Source of the DNA: Massilia pinisoli
Lineage (GTDB): Bacteria; Pseudomonadota; Gammaproteobacteria; Burkholderiales; Burkholderiaceae_D
DNA length: 64,000 nt
NCBI RefSeq assembly: GCF_024753285.1
Contig: NZ_JANUGW010000004.1
Location: 337,733 to 401,732, forward strand
Direction: 5' to 3'
Shown: piece after piece, positions 57,359 through 64,000 of the stretch
Position numbering within the stretch: position 1 is the stretch's first letter
How the letters are laid out: the number at the start of each line of letters is the position of its first letter
Made by a program: the position numbers and the translations under genes
Notes under the pieces: model-generated
Seen by the model: the letters and a program-made list of their open reading frames with translations, nothing else
What the model was told of the DNA's origin: nothing
Databases searched by the model: none

Positions 57359-58744
57359 TCAGAAACGGAAGCGCAAGCCGGTGGCGAGTTCAAACTGGGA
57401 GTCGGCGCCATGCGCCTGCGCGGCCTTGTAGCTGCCGTCCGTGCTGAGGTAGTCCGATGCGAGGTACAGTTCGGTGCGCTTGTCGAAGTGATAGAACACT
57501 GAGCCATACACCGTCTTGCGCTTGCCGGTTGCAGTCGCTTTGGCGCCCGACGTGTCGGCATAGGCATTCAGGACGAAGCCGCCACCGTTGACGGCTGCGT
57601 TGGTCGCGTTCATTGTCTGCCAGCCCAGCTCATAGTCGAAGTGACCGCCCGGCGCGAACTTTGCGGAAATCGTGTACGCGTTGTCGTGGCGGTCGCCGAG
57701 GGCCGCCGGCTGTTCAGCCGTGTAGTGGACATAGCCGGCATTCATGCGCACCATGCCGATCTTGTAGTTGCCGCCGACCGAGTAGGACGTGTGCGTGAAG
57801 TCGTTGACGACAGCCGTGTTGTAGAAGCCTGATACGTTGAGGTCGCCGCCGTTGTAGGCCAGCGCGATCGACTTCGTGGTGCCCTCGCGATTGTTACCGG
57901 GTTCGCCGCCCACTTGGTAACCCAGGCCCGCCATCAGTTTGCCGTAGCTCTTCTTCCACACGATGCCCTTGTCGTAGCGGGTGCCGGTGGCGCTGCCCGA
58001 GTAGAAAATAAATTGCTTGAAGTTGTTGTTGTTGGTGTAGCCGCCCTCGTCATAGGTGACGCCGGCGCTGCCGTAGGCGTCGCCGTAGATCTTCGAGAAT
58101 TCGCGTGCGAGCGTGTTCTGGCGGCCAAAGGTCAGTTTACCCAACGTCGGGCTTTCCAGGCCCAGCCAGGCATCCCGGTTAAAGAGGACGCCAGGGGTGT
58201 CCATGTTCCCGGTAGGGAGTTCGTATTCGCTCTCGAGCTTGAAGATTGCCTTGAGGCCGCCGGTATCGGGCAACAGGTGTTCGCCCTCGAGACCCCAGCG
58301 GTTGCCGCTGAACCAGGCAACCGACATGTCGTTCTGGGTGTGGCCGGCGGCGTCGGCATTGGTCTTGCGGCTCATGCTCAGGTCAATCAAGCCGTACAGG
58401 CGCACGACGTCGCCGCCACGACGGTACACCAACCCACCGGAGCCTGCGGAGCTGGCCCCCAGGGGATCGATCTGACGGCCGGTCTCGTCGCTCGACGTCG
58501 CGGGACCGGTCGCGGCCGTGCGATTGGCCGCGGCGCTGTCGGCTGCAGGGTGGGCGTCGTGCGCGGCCATGGCTTGCTGCACCTGAGCCAGTGCCTGTTG
58601 CGCCTGCGCGGCCGCAAGCTGCGCGTCGGCAGCCGCCTTCTGCGCCTTCGCCAGCGCGTCCTGCAACTCCTGCACGGATTGGGTCTGTGCCTGCGCGGCC
58701 GCGCTCAGCGTGCCGAAAACGGCGATTGCCATCAGCTTTTTCAT
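57359..58744 (-). CDS. Porin with N-terminal coiled-coil extension
   Basis: A 461-residue outer-membrane porin. A signal peptide (MKKLMAIAVFGTLSAAAQA) is followed by a 50-residue Ala/Gln-rich coiled-coil segment (about residues 24-64, VQELQDALAKAQKAAADAQ). The barrel starts near VVRLYGLIDLSMSR and ends with Phe (GLRFRF). The coiled coil may reach the peptidoglycan or form a trimer stalk. The start MKKLMAI was chosen because the codons upstream (MATATPHIK) precede the signal. It lies 89 bases upstream of the ABC genes on the same strand and is divergent from the two-component pair. Confidence 0.88.
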   Translation of the reverse strand: MKKLMAIAVFGTLSAAAQAQTQSVQELQDALAKAQKAAADAQLAAAQAQQALAQVQQAMAAHDAHPAADSAAANRTAATGPATSSDETGRQIDPLGASSAGSGGLVYRRGGDVVRLYGLIDLSMSRKTNADAAGHTQNDMSVAWFSGNRWGLEGEHLLPDTGGLKAIFKLESEYELPTGNMDTPGVLFNRDAWLGLESPTLGKLTFGRQNTLAREFSKIYGDAYGSAGVTYDEGGYTNNNNFKQFIFYSGSATGTRYDKGIVWKKSYGKLMAGLGYQVGGEPGNNREGTTKSIALAYNGGDLNVSGFYNTAVVNDFTHTSYSVGGNYKIGMVRMNAGYVHYTAEQPAALGDRHDNAYTISAKFAPGGHFDYELGWQTMNATNAAVNGGGFVLNAYADTSGAKATATGKRKTVYGSVFYHFDKRTELYLASDYLSTDGSYKAAQAHGADSQFELATGLRFRF

Positions 58745-58901
58745 ACGGGTCTCCATCGTTTTTATGTGTGGGGTGGCTGTAGCCATGTCGTTTCAGGCAT
58801 ACGGAACCCACTATAGGAATGGCAACCCTACTAAATGCCTACAATCAACTGTCTATCCAAAAATTAATCTTCAGGACTTGCCGCACGCGACCGTAAGGCA
58901 C

Positions 58902-59585
58902 ATGATTATCGAAATGAAACTCTTACTTACCGAAGATAATCGTGACTTGTCGGGCTGGCTGACCCGGTTGCTGAACCAGTCCGGGTATGCAGTCGAACAG
59001 GCGTTCAGCGGTGAGGAGGCCGACCTCTTGCTCCGTACGCAGACCTACGATGCGATTCTGCTCGACCTGACCCTGCCGCAGCTGAGCGGACAGACATTGC
59101 TGCGCCGGCTGCGCAGTCAGGACAACGGGGTACCTGTACTGATCATCAGCGCACAGGATTCGCTGCAATGCATCGTCGAGCACTTGAACCTCGGCGCGGA
59201 CGACTACCTCGCGAAGCCGTTCGACATCCAGGAGCTGGAGGCACGTTTGCGCTCGCTGTTGCGACGCTCCAGCGGCAAGGCGAACCCGCTGGTCAGTTGC
59301 GGCAATCTTCATTACGACAGCAATTCGAAGATCTTCCGCGTCCGTGACCAGCTGTTGCAACTGACTCCGCGCGAGCACGCGGTGCTTGAGGCCCTGCTGC
59401 GCAAGGTGGGCAAGACGGTCTCCAAGCAGGACCTCGCCGACAGCCTGGTCATATTGAACGACATGGTCACGCCGAAGGCGCTCGAGGTCTACATCGTCCG
59501 CCTGCGCAAGAAACTGGAAGACAGCGGGGTCGCCATCATCACCTTGCGCGGGCTGGGCTATATGTTGAGTGCAATCGAGGCCTGA
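58902..59585 (+). CDS. Response regulator (TctD-like, OmpR family)
   Basis: A 227-residue regulator. Receiver domain with ED acidic pair (LLTEDNRD), phospho-acceptor Asp55 (ILLDLTLPQLSG) and Lys in LAKPF. C-terminal winged helix (LTPREHAVLEALLRKVGKTVSKQDLADSL, VYIVRLRKKLE, RGLGYML). The start MIIEMKLL was chosen from an AAGG just upstream; MKLLLTED four codons later is possible. Divergent from the porin gene, with the cognate kinase 4 bases downstream; probably controls the porin and ABC importer. Confidence 0.92.
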   Translation: MIIEMKLLLTEDNRDLSGWLTRLLNQSGYAVEQAFSGEEADLLLRTQTYDAILLDLTLPQLSGQTLLRRLRSQDNGVPVLIISAQDSLQCIVEHLNLGADDYLAKPFDIQELEARLRSLLRRSSGKANPLVSCGNLHYDSNSKIFRVRDQLLQLTPREHAVLEALLRKVGKTVSKQDLADSLVILNDMVTPKALEVYIVRLRKKLEDSGVAIITLRGLGYMLSAIEA

Positions 59586-59589
59586 GACG

Positions 59590-61023
59590 ATGCACAGCCT
59601 CAAATCGCGTCTTGCGGCATGGGTGTTCTTGCCGATGCTGGTCTGCTCGGCAATCGACCTGGTGGTCACTTATCGCAGCGCTGACCGTGTTGCGACGGAA
59701 GTTCAGCGCCAATTGCTGAAAGGATCGGCGCGAATCATCGCCGAACAGATGGCAGCCGACGGCGGCGCCAGTAACGGCGCACCGCCGGCCGCATTTGAAT
59801 TGTTCGCCGACGAAAACCAGGATCGGGTGTTCTACGCGGTGCGCAGGGCGGATGGCCGTCTGCTCGATGGAGACGCTGCGCTCACTTCGTCGCAGTCGCC
59901 CGGCCAGGGCGACCAGGAGACCTATTTCAAAAGCCGTGTGCGGGGCGAACCCGTCCGCGTGGTCGCCTACGGTCAAGACCTGCGCGATGGCGGCCACATC
60001 ACAGTCGAGGTGGCGCAGACGATGCGGGGGCACGCGGCGCTGCGGAAACGGCTGTTCTTGATGACCGCGCGCGAGCACCTCATACTGCTTGCGCTCGTAC
60101 TCGCGGCACTGGCCGTCGCATTCCGCTGGCTGCTGCGCCCCTTGATGCAATTCAGCGAACGTGTCGCTGAACGCCAGCCGGGCTCACTCGAACAACTGGA
60201 CGCGGACGCGGTGCCGCGCGAGTTGCTGCCCGTAATTGGTGCGTTGAACGGCTACGTCGTAAGATTGGATCAGACTCTGTCCGCCTACGAGCGGTTCGTC
60301 GCCAGCACCGCGCATCACCTGCGCACGTCATTCGCCATTTTGACCTCGCAGCTGAACTACGGCATGCGTGACGAGCGGATTACGCCCGAGCAGAAGGCCC
60401 TGCTTGCCGCCATGCAGAACACGACGGTCCAGGGCACGAAGGTGATCAACCAACTGCTGATCCTGGCCAGCATCGAGCAGGGCCGCCCGCATGGTGCCCG
60501 CGAGCAGGCTTCCTCATACAGTGTACTGAGCGAGATCGTCACCTCAGTGATCGAGGAGCTTGCGCCGTTGGCCCAGCGTTGCAACATCGAGCTTGGCCTG
60601 GATGCGTCCGATGCCGGGCTTGTCCTGGCGGCGCCGTCCCATCTTGTACGCGAGGTCACGTTCAACCTGATCGACAACGCCATCAAACACATGGACGGGC
60701 CAGGCTCGGTCAGCGTGCGAATCCAGCGCGCCGGTAATTGCGCTCTGCTGCGCATCGTCGATACGGGGCCTGGTATCGCGCCGCCGCATTTGGATCGTGT
60801 GTTCGAACGTTTCTACCGCGCGAATCCTGACAAGCCGAACAGCTTCGGGTTGGGGTTGTCGATCGTCAAGGAGATCTGTGACTCACTGAACGGAGAGATC
60901 CGAATGGGGGCAGGGGACCAGGCTAGAGGATTGCAGGTCGACGTCAAGCTCCCGCTGGCCGTCGTAGGCGTACCAGCGGAATTGCAGGCGCTGAGTCACC
61001 CAGATTTGCGTGAATGCTCGTGA
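59590..61023 (+). CDS. Sensor histidine kinase (TctE-like)
   Basis: A 477-residue membrane kinase. Helix 1 at about residues 8-28, a periplasmic domain to about 158, then helix 2 (LILLALVLAALAVAFRWLL). The dimerisation motif reads TAHHLRTSFAIL with phospho-acceptor His243, where most kinases have HELRTP. ATP-binding boxes NLIDNAIKHM, VDTGPGIAP and FGLGLSIVKEI are intact. Paired with the TctD-like regulator; such pairs often control tricarboxylate or aromatic-acid uptake. Start MHSLKSRL, just after the regulator stop. Confidence 0.92.
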   Translation: MHSLKSRLAAWVFLPMLVCSAIDLVVTYRSADRVATEVQRQLLKGSARIIAEQMAADGGASNGAPPAAFELFADENQDRVFYAVRRADGRLLDGDAALTSSQSPGQGDQETYFKSRVRGEPVRVVAYGQDLRDGGHITVEVAQTMRGHAALRKRLFLMTAREHLILLALVLAALAVAFRWLLRPLMQFSERVAERQPGSLEQLDADAVPRELLPVIGALNGYVVRLDQTLSAYERFVASTAHHLRTSFAILTSQLNYGMRDERITPEQKALLAAMQNTTVQGTKVINQLLILASIEQGRPHGAREQASSYSVLSEIVTSVIEELAPLAQRCNIELGLDASDAGLVLAAPSHLVREVTFNLIDNAIKHMDGPGSVSVRIQRAGNCALLRIVDTGPGIAPPHLDRVFERFYRANPDKPNSFGLGLSIVKEICDSLNGEIRMGAGDQARGLQVDVKLPLAVVGVPAELQALSHPDLRECS

Positions 61024-61066
61024 GTGAAATTGTGAACATTCGTATCGTAAAGTTAAAGAGTTACTT

Positions 61067-61774
61067 ATGCCTAACCTCGAAAGCAACCTGAAGCGACATA
61101 TGCGGGAGATATGGATCGCACGCGCCGCAATCGTTGTCACGGCGGCGCTCAATGCGTTTCTCATCAATGATCTGACCGCATTTCCATGGTGGCTTGCGTC
61201 CGTGGTCGAACTGGCCTTGCTCGTTCCGCTGTCGGTGGCGACCGCATGGATGCATACCCAGATGCTGCGCGCGACGAGCCAGCATCACTGGACCCTGATT
61301 CATCATCGGCGCCGGAAAATTCGTCAGGCTGCAATCGTACTGACGATAATTATTACACTCATCAATTTTCAGTCGCTGTTTGGCGTACTGAAGGCTCTAC
61401 TTTACGGTGCGAGAGGAACCACTGGACAGAGCCTTCTGATCGACGCGTTGAACATCTGGCTGACAAACATCGTCGTATTTGCCTTGTGGTTCTGGAATAT
61501 GGACCGCGGCGGTCCGGCAGCACGTGACTTGATCAAACAACCGGTCGCTGATTTGATGTTCCCTCAAATGAATGCGGATTGCCCAGGGCACGAGACATGG
61601 ACACCGGGCTTTTTCGATTACGTCTTTGTGTCGTTCACGAATGCGACGGCGTTTTCGCCGACCGATACGCTGCCGCTGAGTGTGCGCGCCAAGTTGTTAT
61701 TTATGGTGGAAGCGTTTGCGTCCTTGCTCACAGTTGGCTTAGTGGCGGCGCGAGCCGTAAACATCTTGTCTTAG
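61067..61774 (+). CDS. Membrane protein with a pore-like C-terminal segment
   Basis: A 235-residue protein with about four hydrophobic segments (ARAAIVVTAALNAFLI, LASVVELALLVPLSVATAW, AAIVLTIIITLINFQSLFGVL, LNIWLTNIVVFALWFWNM). A C-terminal DYVFVSFTNATAFSPTDTLPLSVRAKLLFMVEAFASLLTVGLVAARAV follows. This last part resembles the pore-helix plus final helix of two-TM ion channels, but the TVGYG filter is replaced by NATAFSPTD. Function unknown. Its 3' end overlaps the convergent acyltransferase gene by about 47 bases. Confidence 0.72.
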   Translation: MPNLESNLKRHMREIWIARAAIVVTAALNAFLINDLTAFPWWLASVVELALLVPLSVATAWMHTQMLRATSQHHWTLIHHRRRKIRQAAIVLTIIITLINFQSLFGVLKALLYGARGTTGQSLLIDALNIWLTNIVVFALWFWNMDRGGPAARDLIKQPVADLMFPQMNADCPGHETWTPGFFDYVFVSFTNATAFSPTDTLPLSVRAKLLFMVEAFASLLTVGLVAARAVNILS

Positions 61775-63101
61775 CGCCCGGCGTACCGTTAATGTGCGGC
61801 AGGCGCATGTCAACTGACGTTAATCGGTCAGGAAGTGCCTGCCGCCTTCCCGACCTTTGGCATCGTCTTTTTGATGGTCTGCTTGCGTTGTGCGCACCAT
61901 TTTTTGCGGACGTGATTCGACGGATCAGCGCTTCGTTCATGGTGTTGTACTTGTCGTGAAACGTCAGCAGCAGACCCATTAGGCTGCGCGAACGGTGCAG
62001 GAGGACTTGGCCGCGCGACTTCAGCACGTGCGTTGAGCGGAATTCGGCATTGGGTGTACCGTAGCCGTAGTCGATCAACCGGAAGGTGAAATTGGCCAGT
62101 ACGTCCAACACCGCCAGATGCATTGCACTCATGCCTACCGATAAGCGCATGTATTTCTGCTGACCGACGATTTTGTGGACGTGCCACACGCGCGGTGAAC
62201 GCGAGCCAAGAACGACTGCAACATCCTCGTTACCGCAGCGGATCACATAGGACAGCAGGAGGCCATGACGAGCCAGTTTTTCAAAGCGTAGTCGCTCGGT
62301 GTCACGCGCCACCGCCGGGGAGGGGCAAACGGCATCCATCGCGTTGAGCAGGTGCGTGACGTCATCGGGTGTCTCGATGCGCAGAACCTGCAGCGGCCCT
62401 GCCGCTCCCGTCAATAGGCAGACTTGGCACGAAAGGTTATAGCGCTTCTTCGCGCTGAATTTCTGCAGATAAGCGTCGACGCTCTCTGGCATCGGCTGTG
62501 TATGGCATGGACGCCATCCATTCAAAATATAGGCCGATACGCCAGCGCAACGTGTAAGCGTAGTGCTCATTTCTTCCGGCATCGCTTGCATGTACAGCAC
62601 GTCGCACTTCGCATAACGTGCAAATAATTGTTTCATGACGAATTCGGCGAGCCGTTCATCAGTCGGAGCCAGCAGTGGCACGCTCCCGAGGATCTGACAG
62701 GCGCGTAGCGCCCGCTTGAACAGCGATACCGGGCCGAAGCGAAAGTCGAGGTCGCATCCGAGCGTACGGACCGGAACGAAGCCGACGATGGCGTAATCAC
62801 CTCTGCGGCGGATGACGAAAAGTTCATAGCTCGCTTCCTGCCCCTGATCTATATCGATCAGGTAGTTGAAGAATTGAGGGGATTGGTACAACGTTTCCGG
62901 ACCGGTTGCCCCGTCCAACATCCGGTACCATGCTTGGCCATATTCATCGATACCTTCGCAATTATGCAGATCAAGTGAAGGCCATCGTATATTGACGCGT
63001 CCGGGCGAGATAGGAAGCTTGCAAAAAATGTAATCTCGCGACTTGAACGCCGATGAATCGAAAATGAACCGCCGCTTGGGAATCGAACGCGTACGCGCCA
63101 C
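61728..63101 (-). CDS. FemAB/GNAT-like acyltransferase
   Basis: A 457-residue protein with the double-GNAT layout of FemAB/BioF2-like acetyltransferases seen near exopolysaccharide genes. It has a first half (YRMLDGATGPETLYQSPQFFNYL), a FSAKKRYNLSCQVCLL linker, and a second half (FEKLARHGLLLSYVIRCGNEDVAVVLG, YGTPNAEFRSTHVLKSRGQVLL). Its likely reaction is transfer of an acyl or aminoacyl group to a sugar or lipid. The last 60 residues are Arg-rich and poorly like the family, so the gene may have lost its native stop. Start uncertain. Confidence 0.7.
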   Translation of the reverse strand: MARTRSIPKRRFIFDSSAFKSRDYIFCKLPISPGRVNIRWPSLDLHNCEGIDEYGQAWYRMLDGATGPETLYQSPQFFNYLIDIDQGQEASYELFVIRRRGDYAIVGFVPVRTLGCDLDFRFGPVSLFKRALRACQILGSVPLLAPTDERLAEFVMKQLFARYAKCDVLYMQAMPEEMSTTLTRCAGVSAYILNGWRPCHTQPMPESVDAYLQKFSAKKRYNLSCQVCLLTGAAGPLQVLRIETPDDVTHLLNAMDAVCPSPAVARDTERLRFEKLARHGLLLSYVIRCGNEDVAVVLGSRSPRVWHVHKIVGQQKYMRLSVGMSAMHLAVLDVLANFTFRLIDYGYGTPNAEFRSTHVLKSRGQVLLHRSRSLMGLLLTFHDKYNTMNEALIRRITSAKNGAHNASRPSKRRCQRSGRRQALPDRLTSVDMRLPHINGTPGAKTRCLRLAPPLSQL

Positions 63102-63147
63102 TGCAGGTGCCGGTCCGGTTGGCAGACTGTCAGTGGCGCAGATACAT

Positions 63148-64000
63148 TCAGAAGAGACCAGGCAACACAGCCGTACCTTCGGACGTCACGGAATTCAGCA
63201 AGCCGGGGTCGAGGCCCAGCGCCTTCACAATCGTGGGCGCGACTTGCGTAGTAACTACCGTGCTACCGATCGTCTGTTTCGACAGCGTCGGGAACGACAC
63301 GAGCAGAGCGACGTTCGAATCGTTCGGTGCCGCCCCTCCGTGCTCGGCATCTTTTTTTGCGGATTTCGAATAGATCACCCCGGCGTTTGGCTGGACCATG
63401 ATGTCCGGCGTCCGGCCCTTGGCCGGATCGCCGAAGCGGCCGTCCGCCTTCAGGTCGATCACGCCGCTGCCGGGATCCGTGCCGGCGCAGATTCCCGGAT
63501 TCGTCTGTCCGGCAACGATGATCTTCGACGTCGGGTCCACGATCGGGCAGCCAAGGTTGGCCTTGAGCGCCGCGATGGCTGAGGCGCGTGCTGCGTCGCT
63601 TTGGTCGTTGAGCCAGATGAAGCCGACATCGTCTTCTGTGAACTGCCCTGTACCCAGGAAGTTGCCAGTGACGGCATCGGTACCAGAACCGATATTGCTG
63701 TTCGCCCCGAGATTGGCCGCGGCCAGCGTAGAGCCGACCGTATCGCCGATCTTGCGCAGCGCCGAACGGTCGACTGGCGTCTGCCCGTGCTTGGCGCTAA
63801 TAATGATCAGGGTGCTGCCAAGGAGGCTCTGTTTATTGAGTTCGGCCTTAATCTGTCCGATCTCGCCGTCCAGGAAGGCAATGGCGTCGGCCGTCAGCGC
63901 ATTGGGCGTGAAGTTGGCATCCTTGTAGCCGCCCCCGTTTGCATTGAGTGCTTTCTGGGCAACGCTGAGGGTCTGGTAGTTTGTGCCGAACAATGTTGGT
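63148..64000 (-). CDS. Alkaline-phosphatase-superfamily enzyme, C-terminal part (runs off right edge)
   Basis: Only the C-terminal 284 or so codons are inside the window; the frame continues past the right edge. Features fit a type I phosphodiesterase/nucleotide pyrophosphatase. ADAIAFLDGEIGQIKAELN is followed by LIIISAKHGQTPVDRSALR (metal His in the AKHGQTP box) and PDIMVQPNAGVIYSKSAKKDAEHGGAAPNDSNVALLVS (second metal His in AEHGG). It is likely a secreted phosphoesterase, but the signal and the catalytic Thr lie outside. Divides from the acyltransferase gene by 46 bases. Confidence 0.85.
   Translation of the reverse strand, partial: PTLFGTNYQTLSVAQKALNANGGGYKDANFTPNALTADAIAFLDGEIGQIKAELNKQSLLGSTLIIISAKHGQTPVDRSALRKIGDTVGSTLAAANLGANSNIGSGTDAVTGNFLGTGQFTEDDVGFIWLNDQSDAARASAIAALKANLGCPIVDPTSKIIVAGQTNPGICAGTDPGSGVIDLKADGRFGDPAKGRTPDIMVQPNAGVIYSKSAKKDAEHGGAAPNDSNVALLVSFPTLSKQTIGSTVVTTQVAPTIVKALGLDPGLLNSVTSEGTAVLPGLF

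Overview
The window looks like a chromosomal segment of a high-GC betaproteobacterium, most likely Oxalobacteraceae close to Massilia or Telluria. This rests on the gene order pyrG-kdsA-eno-ftsB, the 4HB-type chemoreceptors, the betaproteobacterial porins and the style of the housekeeping proteins. No rRNA, tRNA, CRISPR array, intact insertion sequence or phage gene was seen. All reading was by eye, and no database search was run.

Region 1 (1-26000) is mostly core genome. It starts with the N-terminal part of a chemoreceptor, then an M48 peptidase/DUF898 pair. Next come pyrG-kdsA-eno-ftsB with an antidote-like small protein, a PAAR protein, dps, hslO and a gamma-carbonic anhydrase. An alpha/beta hydrolase, a PHP phosphoesterase, htpX, a YciO/Sua5-type protein, a site-2-protease-like protein with a degenerate zinc motif, trpS, a methyltransferase, dapA and bamC follow. 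The region ends with an Ala/Pro-rich lipoprotein, a PLD-like protein, a JmjC ribosomal oxygenase, slyD, a secreted phosphoesterase-like protein and mutS. Several intergenic gaps carry palindromic repeats, including a GTAGGGTGGACGGC family.

Region 2 (about 26060-42040) is an accessory catabolic island for hydroxy-dicarboxylates. It has two modules, each with its own divergent and mutually similar LysR regulator. Module A holds D-tartrate dehydratase (tarD), a DctA transporter, malic enzyme (maeB), a porin and a chemoreceptor. Module B holds a LeuC/LeuD-type dehydratase pair, a CitS-type 2-hydroxycarboxylate transporter, a TauE/SafE exporter and a D-2-hydroxyacid dehydrogenase with an in-frame stop near its start. 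The island lies between two same-orientation copies of the mutS start region. One belongs to intact mutS (25853-26058); the other is a diverged 49-codon remnant (42021-42170). This suggests entry by recombination at mutS.

Region 3 (42300-51500) holds a START/SRPBCC-like secreted protein and one minus-strand gene run: TolC-like lipoprotein, RND adaptor, RND permease, beta-propeller protein, response regulator and histidine kinase. This looks like a self-regulated tripartite efflux system.

Region 4 (51800-64000) holds a ketosynthase/ACP/alpha-beta-hydrolase mini-cluster. It is followed by a sulfonate/nitrate-type ABC importer with a porin and a divergent TctDE-type two-component system. The window ends with a pore-like membrane protein, a FemAB/GNAT acyltransferase and the C-terminal part of an alkaline-phosphatase-type enzyme that runs off the right edge.
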